Origin: CAZPEV01 sp964585635
GTDB lineage: Bacteria > Zixibacteria > MSB-5A5 > GN15 > JAAZOE01
Length of the DNA stretch: 14,307 nt
Assembly (NCBI GenBank): GCA_964585635.1
Contig: CAZPEV010000076.1
Span: 1-14,307 of the forward strand
Direction of reading: 5' to 3'
Below the pieces are notes generated by a model that was not told where the DNA came from, searched no databases, and saw only the letters and a program-made list of their open reading frames with translations. Shown piece after piece: positions 1-8,285 of the stretch (positions are counted from its first letter, which is position 1; each line of letters opens with the position of its first letter). Both the position numbers and the translations under genes were made by a program.

Positions 1-439
1 CCGGTAATTTTCAACTCGACCAACGGCACCCGCTTGCTGCGGCGCTTCCAACCCTTTCCCTATGTAGCGGTCGGCTCCCTGGCAGCGCTTACGGCGACCG
101 TCAACTTTATCACCGGTTTCGCCGCCGACCCGGTGCTTTGTTGTGCTGGGCAGGATGGCCTCTTCTCGGCCGAAGATACGTTGGCGGCGGGAATTATCAT
201 CTCCCGCCTTGGGCGCGGGTAGGCCGACAGGGATGATGCNNNNNNNNNNCGCCTGCCGCCTGGTGGAGCTTGCCGGCGACGACTGGCGGCCTTGGGCCAG
301 GGATTCGAAACATGGCCGCTATCTGACGTCAATCGGCATGGGGGCTGATCTCGACCTCTGCCTGGAGACGGATCGCTACGATTTCGTCCCCGTGATGACG
401 GACGGACGACTCCTCCGCCGGAGCGGTCTTGAGAAATAA
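1..439 (+). CDS. comB: 2-phosphosulfolactate phosphatase ComB, 3' part, broken by gap and in-frame stop
   Basis: This is the C-terminal part of a ComB-family phosphatase, which removes phosphate from 2-phosphosulfolactate to give sulfolactate; in archaea this step leads to coenzyme M, and the role in bacteria is less certain. The 5' end lies outside the window. Seen before the gap, in the frame of base 1: STNGTR at the start, then CAGQDGLFSAEDTLAAG, both characteristic of the family. Seen after the gap, in the frame of base 251: a stretch with ARDSKHGRYL, SIG and YDFVPV, matching the usual ComB C-terminus, ending at TAA 437-439. Two things are odd. A TAG at 220-222 interrupts the first frame 18 nt before the N run, although the residues after it (ADRDDA) still look like ComB. 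The frame also changes across the ten Ns, which means little if the gap length is arbitrary. An assembly error near the gap is more likely than a true pseudogene, but the sequence cannot decide. The family call is firm; intactness is not. Confidence 0.8.
240..249. other. Assembly gap (10 N) inside comB
   Basis: Ten Ns. The same length appears in the two other gaps of the window, so it is probably a placeholder and not a measured size. Reading frame across it should not be trusted. Confidence 0.95.
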
Positions 440-501
440 CAAACGGCTGCGCGTCAGACCAAAAGGGCGCCGGGGGATCGGTCGCGCGCTGAAGGTAAGT
501 G

Positions 502-533
502 TATAATTAGCAGTTTTCTTGGTAGAAAGAAGG
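502..533 (+). promoter_or_regulatory. Candidate -10 box and ribosome binding site before the peptidase-like gene
   Basis: TATAAT at 502-507 is a perfect -10 hexamer. I see no convincing -35 at the normal distance, so the promoter is only a candidate. AGAAAGAAGG at 524-533 lies 5 nt before the GTG at 539 and is a good Shine-Dalgarno sequence; it is the main reason for accepting the GTG start. The 99 nt between comB and this gene would allow the downstream gene run to have its own promoter. Confidence 0.4.
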
Positions 534-538
534 TCTCG

Positions 539-2470
539 GTGAAACGTGGTGTTTTGGTCCTGCTTGCGATTGTTGTCTTGGCTGCCAACGCGCCTGCGAT
601 GCAGCGTATCAACGTCGAGGTCACAGTTCGGGAAAGGCAGCCGGGCAGCGACAGCCAATATGTCCTGATTGAGAAGAAACAACTGCCGTTGGACGAGGGG
701 ATTAAAACCACGACTTTCGTCGTCAATTTCACCCTTGATATGACCGCTACCTACTCTGACTCCGGATCGTATAGCTGCGATTTTTCGCTGTTCACGCTTG
801 GCCCGCAGGCCCAGACCTTCTTCAAGGAATTTCGCAGTCAGGCCGGCGGCGTCTATTTCCTGGATAACGTGCGCGGCAAGGACGGGGTGGTTTATCGTGT
901 CGGGATTTCACCGTTGACCATCGACACGGCCGGCGTCGACCGGGCCGACTGCGACTTCGACTATCGCCAAGACGGCGTCTGGAGCTTCGATCCATCGGCC
1001 AACTTTGATTTTTATTTTGTTCCCAAGTCGCTGGCCGACGCTCGCTGGAACGGCCTGCGTGATTTTATGGAGGTCAATTTCAAGGACTATAAGGAACTGT
1101 TCCAGCTCAATTTCCCCGGCAAAATCAACTGCTTTCTGTCTCCCTGCGTGCTGCCGGAGGTGATCTGGGACAGCCGCATGGGGTACGCCATTGATCCGCC
1201 CCGTTCCAACTGCTTCGTCATATACAGCCATGATCAGAATACGGTCGATCTGATCCCTGCGTATCTGACCCGCGTCTATCGTTTCCTGGGATATGCGCCG
1301 CCGCTGTTGGCCGAGGGGATGGCCGCCTACTTTGAATTTCCCCATTTCTACGCCCGCAAGTTGAAGCAGAGTCACCAACTGCCCCGGTTGAGCACCATGT
1401 TGAAGTCGGCCGATTACTTTAGCCTTCCCGGGAATTCCAATATCTCGGCGGCGTCATCGTTTGTCAAATTCGTGTTGGATGCCTACGGCCTGAATCGATT
1501 CACCGACCTCTATCACGCCGCCAGCGACCTGACGATGACGAAATGTATCGCCGACATCTATGGCAAACCGCTGGACAGCCTGGAGCGGGAATGGCTTGCG
1601 GTCCTGGATACGGTCACGTTCTCCTTCGGCCAACTCCAGTATTTCTACGAACGGGAGCGGGCTATCCAGCGCGAACCCGGCATGGATCTCTTCCTGAATG
1701 AGATGCAGCCGCATGCCCGGACTCCGAAGGATTCTCTCTTCATCCTTTCCGAGGAGGCCTGGAACCAATACATGCGGGGAGATTTCCTTCCTGCCACCAC
1801 GAAGTACGCGAAACTCCTAGCCATAGACCCCTCCAACGGCACCAACGTCATGGTCTATGGCAATCTGCTGTTGATCGACGGCCAACACGATTCGGCGATT
1901 GCAGTCTTCCAGCGATTGCTGGTGGCCGACTCCACCGCCAAGTCGGCTCTGCTCAAGATCGGCGAGGCGTATTATTGGAAGAATCAGATCGACAGCGCCC
2001 AGCAATACCTGCTGCGCGACGTGAGCGAGGATGGCTCGCAGCTCAGCCGGGCCGCCGCCGGCATTCTCCTCGGCGAGTTGGCGCTGCGCGAGCATGACAC
2101 TGCGGCCGCTGCCGATTATTACGCCGCGGCCAAGGCTGCTCTGGATCAGGTCGCTCAATCCGGCGGCACCCGTCCCTCATACCTGTTGCGCCTGGGGCAG
2201 ACCTATCTGGGGCTGGCGATGTGCGGCAAGGCGGATCTGGCGACGGCCAAAGCGGTGCTCGAGTCGGCGGAGTATTTTGAAGCGCACCCTGTGCGAGCCA
2301 TTTTCATCACCCGCATATTGTGGGAATTGGGGCAAATCGCCGATCTGGAACATTTCCGGGATGAGGCCATGGCGTACTATCGCCGGGCGCTCGCCTATCC
2401 CCTCTCGGCGGCCTTTGAAGAACGGGTGCGGGCCGCGATTATCACCCCGTTCACCGGTTATGGGAGATAG
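539..2470 (+). CDS. Secreted peptidase-MA-like protein with TPR repeats; HExxH motif lost
   Basis: 643 aa, starting at GTG with a good ribosome binding site. Residues 1-20 form a signal peptide (KR, then a hydrophobic core ending ANAPA), so the protein is exported. Residues about 155-360 resemble the peptidase MA family (gluzincin metalloproteases): PLLAEGMAAYFE at 255-266 matches the conserved EG(L/M)A segment carrying the third zinc ligand (E259). SSFVKFVLDAYG at 306-317 and YGKPLDSLEREWL at 341-353 match the family's C-terminal half. The stretch where HExxH should lie, about 238-248, reads LIPAYLTRVYR, with no H, E or H, so peptidase activity is unlikely. Residues about 400-640 are helical repeats of TPR type (for example 407-430, 437-463, 469-493), suggesting protein binding. 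It is the first of a closely spaced gene run with the BatA-like gene 55 nt downstream. The function is unknown; a periplasmic binding or scaffold protein is my inference. Confidence 0.75.
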   Translation: MKRGVLVLLAIVVLAANAPAMQRINVEVTVRERQPGSDSQYVLIEKKQLPLDEGIKTTTFVVNFTLDMTATYSDSGSYSCDFSLFTLGPQAQTFFKEFRSQAGGVYFLDNVRGKDGVVYRVGISPLTIDTAGVDRADCDFDYRQDGVWSFDPSANFDFYFVPKSLADARWNGLRDFMEVNFKDYKELFQLNFPGKINCFLSPCVLPEVIWDSRMGYAIDPPRSNCFVIYSHDQNTVDLIPAYLTRVYRFLGYAPPLLAEGMAAYFEFPHFYARKLKQSHQLPRLSTMLKSADYFSLPGNSNISAASSFVKFVLDAYGLNRFTDLYHAASDLTMTKCIADIYGKPLDSLEREWLAVLDTVTFSFGQLQYFYERERAIQREPGMDLFLNEMQPHARTPKDSLFILSEEAWNQYMRGDFLPATTKYAKLLAIDPSNGTNVMVYGNLLLIDGQHDSAIAVFQRLLVADSTAKSALLKIGEAYYWKNQIDSAQQYLLRDVSEDGSQLSRAAAGILLGELALREHDTAAAADYYAAAKAALDQVAQSGGTRPSYLLRLGQTYLGLAMCGKADLATAKAVLESAEYFEAHPVRAIFITRILWELGQIADLEHFRDEAMAYYRRALAYPLSAAFEERVRAAIITPFTGYGR

Positions 2471-2525
2471 GATAGTGGCACGAATGGACGACCACATAAT
2501 CTACGGCCGGCGGGAATAGGCTGCG

Positions 2526-4603
2526 ATGTTCAATTTCCTGAATACCGCCGTACTGGCCGTCGCGGCCGCGGCAATCCTGCCGTTTCTGCTTCACCTCTTC
2601 TCCAAGAGGAAGGTCAAGATCATTCCGTTTTCCTCCATCGTCTTCCTCAAGGCGATGCAAAAGCGGCAGGTGCGGGCGATCAAGATCAAGCAGATTCTTC
2701 TGCTGATCGTGCGCACCCTGATTATCCTCCTCGTCGTTCTGGCCTTCGCCCGCCCCGCCGTCCGGGGGGGATACCTCGGCGCCCACGCTTCGGTTTCGGC
2801 CGTGATCGTGGTCGATAACTCCGCCTCGATGGGGCTGTCGGTCAAGGATGGCCGCCTCATTGACTTGGCCTTGAAACGGGCGCGCGATATTCTGGCCCAG
2901 ATGGGCCAGGGTGATGAAGTCGCTGTCCTGGCAACAACCGGCGATTATGCCGCGCCGGAAAGCGATAACCTGTTTGGCAATCCCGCGGCGACGGCCGCGG
3001 CCCTGGATCGAATCAGTTTGACTGATACCCGCGCCGATCTGACCAGAAGCTTTAACGCCGCCGCCGCGCTCGTCGCGCGCCGACCAAATGTCAATCGCGA
3101 GATATACCTGATCAGCGACTTTCAGGAAAACGCCTTCAGCCCTGACCAGGCGATAGACAAATTCGCAGGCAAGCCTTTGCTGGTTGAGTTGCCTGCGAAT
3201 GATATCGATAACGCCGGCATCGTCGGCGTCGATTTCGGCAACCAACTAATCGAGGTAGGGACCGAATTCACCGTGGCGGCGACGGTCAAGAAGCGATCGG
3301 GGCAGGGGGATGAGGAAATTGTGGTCGCGCTCTATCTCGATGATAAGCGGGTCGCCCAGCAGGGACTGCGCCTGAAGGCCGGCGAATCGGGGACGCTGCC
3401 GTTTGCGGCGGCCGTCAGCGAGGCCGGATTCCATTCCGGATATATCACCCTGTCGGATGATGATCTGCTGGCCGACAACACCTTCTTCTTCACTTTCCAT
3501 ATCCCCGACCAGTTCACCATCCTGTTGGTCGGCGACGACGATCTCGACCGCCGTCTGTTCTCCCTGGCCCTGGCGCCGGATGAGACCGTGCGGCGCCACT
3601 GGTCCTTGCAGCCGGCGCCATACAGCCGCCTGTCATCGACCGATCTGAGTAAGTACGACGTTATCATTCTATCGTCCTGCGCGGCGCTGCCGGAGGGTGA
3701 TGCCGCCCGCATTAAAGAATATGTCAAGAAGGGCGGCGGGCTGTTGGTCAATCCCGGACGAACAGCCGACACCGCGGCTTTCAATCGTGACTTTGGCGAA
3801 CTCACCGGCGTTCGGCTGACTTCCGCCTTTCCAACCGAAATTGCCCGCAGCGGCTATTATCTGATTCAGGGATTCGATCTCAACCATCCGATCCTGACCG
3901 TCTTCAAGGGCGTGGCGAAAGCGGAGCAGACCAGCTTCAAAGCCTTCGCCCGCCACCAGACCNNNNNNNNNNGCAGGTGCTCGCCCGCTGGTCGGATGGC
4001 TCACCAGCCATAACCGTGGCCACCCTGGGACGGGTACGGGCAATGTTTTTCGGATTCGATCTCTCGCCCGACATCTCCGACATCTCGCTGCACCCCTTCT
4101 TCGTCCCGCTGATCGTCCGCTCGGTGGAGTACTTGTCGGACGACTTTTCGACTCATAGCGAGACCATCATCGCCGGCAGCGAGCCGGTGCGGACCCTGCG
4201 GCACGCCTACAACATCAGGGGCGAGTACACTCTGATGATGCCCGGCGATCGGCGCCGAATCGTCAACGGTGAAAACCAGGACGACATCATCACGGTCGCC
4301 TGCGGTCGCCTGGATCAAAGCGGCTTCTACACGATCTTCGATGAAACCCGCGAGAGCGACCGCTTTGCCGTCAACGTCGCCCCCGACGAGGGGGACCTCT
4401 ATCGGGCCGATTGGGGGGACCTGAGCGACCGTTTCAGCGGCGGGGAAAAGCTGCCGTACTCGGCCGACGTCGCCGGATTCATCACCGAGAAACGGTTCGG
4501 CCGCGAGCTGTGGCATTATTTTTTGGCGGCCGCGGTGATCCTGCTCTTGGCCGAGATGGTCATCGCCCGTGACCGGGGCGGTCCGCCGCCAAGCGATGAG
4601 TAG
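2526..4603 (+). CDS. BatA-type membrane protein with von Willebrand A and glutamine-amidotransferase-like domains, split by an N gap
   Basis: One gene, about 690 aa, read in the frame of 2526 up to the gap at 3963-3972 and in the frame of 3974 after it. The change of frame is explained by the arbitrary gap length. The N-terminus is the BatA/aerotolerance-regulator domain: a membrane helix at about 7-24, the basic segment SKRKVKIIPFSS at 26-37, and a second helix at about 56-75 ending FARPA. A VWA domain follows, with MIDAS motif DNSAS (D97, S99, S101) and ISDFQE at 196-201. Residues about 335-415 resemble a class I glutamine-amidotransferase fold (LLVGDDD, then YDVIILSS, then KKGGGLLVNPG) as in related BatA-domain proteins. 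A final helix near the C-terminus (WHYFLAAAVILLLAEMVIA) gives a third membrane anchor, so the VWA and middle domains probably lie outside the inner membrane. No MoxR or BatB gene is adjacent. The precise role is unknown; the family is linked to envelope stress and complex assembly. The start is ATG with GGGAATAG 6 nt upstream. Confidence 0.85.
3963..3972. other. Assembly gap (10 N) inside the BatA-like gene
   Basis: Ten Ns. The flanking coding sequence changes frame (before: frame of 2526; after: frame of 3974), so the true missing length is not 10 if the gene is intact. Codons before (AFARHQT) and after (QVLARWSDGSP) both belong to the same protein family. Confidence 0.95.
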
Positions 4604-4605
4604 CC

Positions 4606-6489
4606 ATGCTGCTGGTCACCCTGTCAGACATCGCCAAGCGGTTCGATGAGCAGGTCATCGTCGACAATATATCGTTGACCATCAGCGCCGGTGAAAAGAT
4701 CGGGTTGGTGGGACGGAACGGCGCCGGAAAAACCACCCTTTTCAATATCATCTCCGGCACGATCCGGCCCGACCACGGCGCCTGCGACTATCACAAGGGG
4801 ATTCGCATCGGCGGCGTCAGCCAGGAACTGGACCGGGATACGCATCTGTCGGTCTATGACTTCTGCTTTCAGGGACAACAACCGGTCAACGACATCCGCC
4901 TGCAATTGAGCGCGCTGGAGCCGGTCGTCATGAGCGGCACCCCCCCCCAGGAAGTGGTCAACGAGTATCATTACCTCACGCAGCAGTACGAGGAGCTGGG
5001 AGGGTACCGGCTGGAGACCGAAATCAAGCTGGTGCTGGAGGGAATGGGGTTCACCCGGCGCCAAATCGAACGGCCGCTGTCATCGCTCTCGGGCGGCGAG
5101 CGGAACCGGGCGCAGATCGCCGCCATCCTGACCGGGGAGTACCACCTCCTGCTGCTGGATGAACCGACTAATCATCTCGATATCCAGGGGACGATCTGGC
5201 TGGAGAACCATATTGCCGCCTCGCGCACCGCCTGCCTGATCATTTCCCACGACCGCCGCTTCCTGCAAAACACCGTCGACAAAATCGCCGAATTGTCCTT
5301 GGGAACGCTGGTGCTGTTTCCCTGCCGGTATGAAGAGTATCTGGTCGAACGGGAAAAGCGGCGCCAACTGGCGGAGCATTATTTCCGGCATCAGGCCGAA
5401 GAGATTGAGCGCATCGAGGATTTCATCCGGCGCAACATCGCCGGGCAAAAGACGAAGCAGGCGCAATCGAAACAGAAGTATCTGGCCCGGCTGAAGCGGC
5501 TGGAGAGGCCGCGGGTCGAGAGAGATCAACCTACCTTTCATGTCAAGGATGGCGGCCGGTCCTTCCGCGAAGTAATCAAGGTGGAGGAATTGACGATCGG
5601 CTACGATGGTATCCCGGTGGTGGAAGATATCAACTTCGCCCTGGACCGCGGCAATCGAGTCGGACTGGTCGGACCCAATGGGTGCGGTAAGACCACCCTG
5701 CTGAAGACCCTGGGCGGGATTTTGGAGCCGATCGCCGGCGATATCACCGTCGGCGGCAACGTCGATGTCGCCTGCTTTGATCAGGAGCTGTCAAACCTGA
5801 ATCTCGATAGCGACGTCATCTCGGAGCTGTGGGAAGTGGACCGGCTGGCCGAATCGGGACGGTTGCGCTCATTTCTGGCCCGTTTCGGGTTCACCGGCGA
5901 TGACGTGTTCAAGAAGGTGGCGCTTCTGTCCGGGGGGGAGAAGACCAAGCTGTCGCTGGCCAAAATCCTCTACCGCCCGGCCAACGTGATGATCTTCGAC
6001 GAGCCGACCAACCATCTCGATATCTCCTCCATCGAGGCGCTGGAGGAGGGTTTGGCAACTTACGGCGGAACCCTTCTCATCGTCAGCCACGACCGCTATT
6101 TTCTTGACCGAGTGGTCAATCAGATTTTCGAAATCGACCGCTGCCGGCTGTACCGCTACCTCGGCAATTACACAGCCTATGTCGAGCGAAAAAGTCAACT
6201 GGCGGTGCCGAAGAAAGCCGTTTCTGATGAGAAAAAAGCCTCCTACGAACAATTCCGCGAACAGTCGCGCCGCCGGTCGCGGTTCCGAAAACGGCTCACC
6301 CAGGTGACCGAGATGATCGCGGAGCTCGAGGCTCGGATGGCGCACGTGGATCGGGAACAGGGCGTCGTCGATGGCTCCGATTGGCAGCGGCTGCAGTCAT
6401 TAGCGGCCGAACGGCGATCGGTCGAGGAAAAGCTGCTGAACCTGTACATCGAAAAAGAGGCGATGGAACAGGAACCGTCCGATGAGTAA
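4606..6489 (+). CDS. ABC-F family ATP-binding protein (Uup/EttA-like)
   Basis: 627 aa with two ATP-binding cassettes and no membrane segment, so it is a soluble ABC-F protein; members act on the ribosome (translation factors or antibiotic protection), not in transport. Cassette 1: Walker A GRNGAGKT at 36-43, signature LSGGE at 161-165, Walker B LLLLDEPTNHLD at 181-192, H-loop SHDRRF. Cassette 2: Walker A GPNGCGKT at 356-363, LSGGE at 441-445, FDEPTNHLD at 464-472, SHDRYF. Both Walker B glutamates are present, so both sites look active. The linker between cassettes (about 250-305, rich in R, K, E and Q) is the P-site tRNA interaction motif of the family. The C-terminal tail (about 540-625) is a charged coiled coil as in Uup and related proteins. 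The start ATG lies 2 nt after the BatA-like stop, implying coupled translation. The 3' end overlaps the next gene by 8 nt. I cannot assign a subfamily from inspection alone. Confidence 0.92.
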   Translation: MLLVTLSDIAKRFDEQVIVDNISLTISAGEKIGLVGRNGAGKTTLFNIISGTIRPDHGACDYHKGIRIGGVSQELDRDTHLSVYDFCFQGQQPVNDIRLQLSALEPVVMSGTPPQEVVNEYHYLTQQYEELGGYRLETEIKLVLEGMGFTRRQIERPLSSLSGGERNRAQIAAILTGEYHLLLLDEPTNHLDIQGTIWLENHIAASRTACLIISHDRRFLQNTVDKIAELSLGTLVLFPCRYEEYLVEREKRRQLAEHYFRHQAEEIERIEDFIRRNIAGQKTKQAQSKQKYLARLKRLERPRVERDQPTFHVKDGGRSFREVIKVEELTIGYDGIPVVEDINFALDRGNRVGLVGPNGCGKTTLLKTLGGILEPIAGDITVGGNVDVACFDQELSNLNLDSDVISELWEVDRLAESGRLRSFLARFGFTGDDVFKKVALLSGGEKTKLSLAKILYRPANVMIFDEPTNHLDISSIEALEEGLATYGGTLLIVSHDRYFLDRVVNQIFEIDRCRLYRYLGNYTAYVERKSQLAVPKKAVSDEKKASYEQFREQSRRRSRFRKRLTQVTEMIAELEARMAHVDREQGVVDGSDWQRLQSLAAERRSVEEKLLNLYIEKEAMEQEPSDE

Positions 6490-7054
6490 TCTGCTCGGCA
6501 TTTGCGGCTCGCCGATCCGTGACGGCTCGACCGACATCCTGGTGCGCGAAATCCTGCGAGGCGCCCAAGCCACCGGAGCTTCCGTCGATTATGTCTTCCT
6601 CAACGACCTGCACATCACTCCCTGCCAGGCCTGCGGGAAATCCCCGGAGGTCGGGTACTGTTACTTCCATGATGACATGGACCTCATCTACGAGAAATTC
6701 GACCGGTGCGATGCCATCGTGATCGGCTCGCCGATCTATTTCGACACCGTGTCGGCACAGACCAAGCTGTTCATCGACCGGACCAACTGTTTCCGGGCGA
6801 TGACACCGGATGGGCCGGAGAAGTTCGCCGTTCGCATCACCAAGAAGCGCCGGGGTGTGATCGTGCTGGTGGGTGGGGAACGGGAGAAATACGAGTACGC
6901 CCGACGGGTGATCGGCGGTTTTTTCGTCTGGGCCGGCATCGAACCGGCCGGGCTGGTCGCCTATGCCCATGACAGCTTCGAAAAGGGAACCGTCGCCGCT
7001 CACCAGGACATCATGCCGAGTGCCTATGATCTGGGTGTCGGCTTGGCCCGGTAG
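6482..7054 (+). CDS. Flavodoxin-fold NAD(P)H-dependent FMN oxidoreductase family protein
   Basis: 190 aa, cytoplasmic, no signal peptide. It belongs to the flavodoxin-like NAD(P)H:FMN reductase / iron-sulfur flavoprotein group. Seen: an N-terminal phosphate-binding loop GSPIRDGST at 9-17 after the first beta strand (LLGIC); the cysteine cluster PCQACGKSPEVGYC (C48, C51, C60) followed by DDMD; and IGSPIYFDTVSAQTKLFIDR at 81-100, the second conserved FMN-contact block. The cysteines match the region that holds the iron-sulfur cluster in iron-sulfur flavoproteins, but only three are present here against four in classical members, so a cluster is uncertain. The physiological electron acceptor is unknown. 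Start: ATG 6482 inside the ABC-F 3' end (8-nt overlap), with AGGA 8 nt upstream, so it is probably translated from the same mRNA. It is the last plus-strand gene before the convergent PEP-CTERM gene. Confidence 0.85.
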   Translation: MSNLLGICGSPIRDGSTDILVREILRGAQATGASVDYVFLNDLHITPCQACGKSPEVGYCYFHDDMDLIYEKFDRCDAIVIGSPIYFDTVSAQTKLFIDRTNCFRAMTPDGPEKFAVRITKKRRGVIVLVGGEREKYEYARRVIGGFFVWAGIEPAGLVAYAHDSFEKGTVAAHQDIMPSAYDLGVGLAR

Positions 7055-7152
7055 CCGCGCCCCCTTCATCGTCAGTAATCCAAGCAGGAATATCCCCAAA
7101 GGCTTAATCATCTATGACGCTTATTGGCGCAGCAGTATAGACATGCCCATAG

Positions 7153-7189
7153 GCAAAGCAAAACGCCGCTTCCATAATGGGAGCGGCGT
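7153..7189 (-). terminator. Rho-independent terminator of the PEP-CTERM gene
   Basis: The arms ACGCCGCTTCC (7163-7173) and GGGAGCGGCGT (7179-7189) form an 11-bp stem with one G-T pair and a 5-nt loop. On the minus strand the stem is followed by TTTTGCTTTG, a T-rich tract. It begins about 28 nt after the PEP-CTERM stop at 7218. On the plus strand there is no T run after the stem, so it is unlikely to terminate the rightward operon efficiently. Confidence 0.85.
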
Positions 7190-7217
7190 ATGCCATGCTT
7201 TCGCGATTGCAATATCG

Positions 7218-7970
7218 TTACCTGCGGAAACGGCGATAGAGACCGATTCCCGCCAGACCCAAACCAAAGAGGGTCATTGTGGCCGGCTCCGGTATGACCG
7301 AGCCGGTCACGCTCAACTGCGTAAAGTCAATCGCGATATCATCACGACCGAAATCATTTTCCCAGACGTCGAAGGAAACGTCAAGTTCGCCGTCGGCCAG
7401 CGTTGCCAGATCGACATCAAAAGTGAAAAGTCCTGAACCCCAGGCTCCCTGATTGACCGGCATCAAGTCGAGCACCTCCTGACCGTCCAGGTATAGATGG
7501 CTGTAGCCGCCGAAAATCGTCTGCTGCAATCCGGATATATTGATGCTGAAATGAGCCTCGGTCAGATGATCGAACTGGGAGATGTCGAAACGATGATAGA
7601 AGGTGACGTCGAAGGTTCCTTCCAGGTCGGTTGCCTGGGCGCCGTTGCTGGCCAGCATTTCATCCTCGGTGCGGTTATCAAACAGCCATCCCGCTCCCTC
7701 ATATGGGTCATTGGTATAGGGCAGATCAGCGCCGATCGGGACCACCTCGGCCCCATAGCCAAATCCATCCATGTCGCCGATCCGATCTATGACGGTTAGA
7801 AGGGAGTTGTCAATATTTGGCAACGCCGCCCCTGCTCCATCGTTGGCGGAATGCGGCTTGTTATTCAAATCCCTATTGCTAACCGATTGTGGAGCAAACG
7901 CGTACAAGGGCGTGCAAAGACCAAGGGCAAGCGTCGCAGCAATGGAAATCATCATTAACTTCTTCATCAT
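7218..7970 (-). CDS. PEP-CTERM sorting-domain protein (exosortase substrate)
   Basis: 250 aa. The N-terminal signal peptide is MMKKLMMIS followed by a hydrophobic stretch and a likely cleavage after LYA (residue 24). The C-terminus is a textbook PEP-CTERM signal: VIPEPAT at 225-231, a hydrophobic segment at about 232-244, then the basic end YRRFRR. Such proteins are exported, then cut and sorted by an exosortase (EpsH/Xrt), usually in bacteria that make extracellular polysaccharide. No exosortase gene lies in this window. The middle (about 60-222) is rich in alternating hydrophobic and polar residues, with many D, G and T, and looks like a beta-sandwich domain; I do not recognise a specific family. 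The start could be either of two adjacent ATGs (7968-7970 or 7965-7967); GGGAG lies 4 or 7 nt upstream. The gene stands alone on its strand, with its own terminator and a candidate sigma-54 promoter. Confidence 0.9.
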   Translation of the reverse strand: MMKKLMMISIAATLALGLCTPLYAFAPQSVSNRDLNNKPHSANDGAGAALPNIDNSLLTVIDRIGDMDGFGYGAEVVPIGADLPYTNDPYEGAGWLFDNRTEDEMLASNGAQATDLEGTFDVTFYHRFDISQFDHLTEAHFSINISGLQQTIFGGYSHLYLDGQEVLDLMPVNQGAWGSGLFTFDVDLATLADGELDVSFDVWENDFGRDDIAIDFTQLSVTGSVIPEPATMTLFGLGLAGIGLYRRFRR

Positions 7971-8028
7971 AACACTCCCGCGAAAAGCGCCATCTGTTAC
8001 TTTACACCTATGCTACAAACAGCCTGCC

Positions 8029-8042
8029 GCAAAGTCCATGCC
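8029..8042 (-). promoter_or_regulatory. Candidate sigma-54 (-24/-12) promoter of the PEP-CTERM gene
   Basis: On the minus strand the sequence reads GGCATGGACTTTGC, with the invariant GG and GC separated by exactly 10 nt. It is close to the RpoN consensus TGGCACG-N4-TTGC: the first element reads CGGCATG (two differences) and the second TTGC (exact). The expected transcript start would be near 8017, leaving a leader of about 46 nt to the ATG. Established knowledge: in several exosortase bacteria, PEP-CTERM genes are controlled by the PrsK/PrsR two-component system with RpoN, which supports the call. The match comes from inspection only. Confidence 0.55.
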
Positions 8043-8060
8043 GGGAAATATGCGAAAATC

Positions 8061-8080
8061 GGTCCTGTTTAAGATAGGAC
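8061..8080. repeat. Inverted repeat upstream of the PEP-CTERM promoter
   Basis: The arms GGTCCT (8061-8066) and AGGACC (8076-8081) are perfect complements with a 9-nt spacer; two more inner pairs (one G-T) are possible. It lies about 20-40 nt upstream of the candidate -24 box. It could be an operator or activator site, or a weak hairpin. It is closer than the usual 80-150 nt for enhancer-binding proteins, so the role is unclear. Confidence 0.4.
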
Positions 8081-8285
8081 CTATTGAATTGATGGTAATC
8101 CCTTTGGCAACGATCAAGAACCTCCGGCTATTCTCTTTGCAGCCGACGAAAAGATCGCCTAAATAATTATCCCACAATGTATTAACCATCATTCTTGCCG
8201 GCTGTTGTCCGGTCTCAGAATTTGAACCGCTACGTCTGTGTACCTTTCAATGGCCCCGTTCCGGCGGTTTATGGATTAAATCAGG

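Noticed and set aside
2451..3245. 264-codon minus-strand open frame opposite the BatA-like gene
   Set aside because: It lies antisense to a well-supported domain protein, its translation shows no recognisable motif, and long antisense frames are expected in GC-rich DNA.
6296..7111. 271-codon minus-strand open frame opposite the flavoprotein gene
   Set aside because: Antisense to a protein with clear FMN-binding motifs, and it runs into the ABC-F gene; no motif of its own.
7055..7190. Terminator for the rightward operon ending at 7054
   Set aside because: The only strong hairpin (7163-7189) has its T tract on the minus-strand side only; I see no plus-strand terminator here.
8190..8235. tRNA-like T-arm sequence (GGTTCAAAT on the minus strand) as a possible tRNA remnant or attachment site
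   Set aside because: The flanking bases do not form a T stem and no acceptor or anticodon arm is present.
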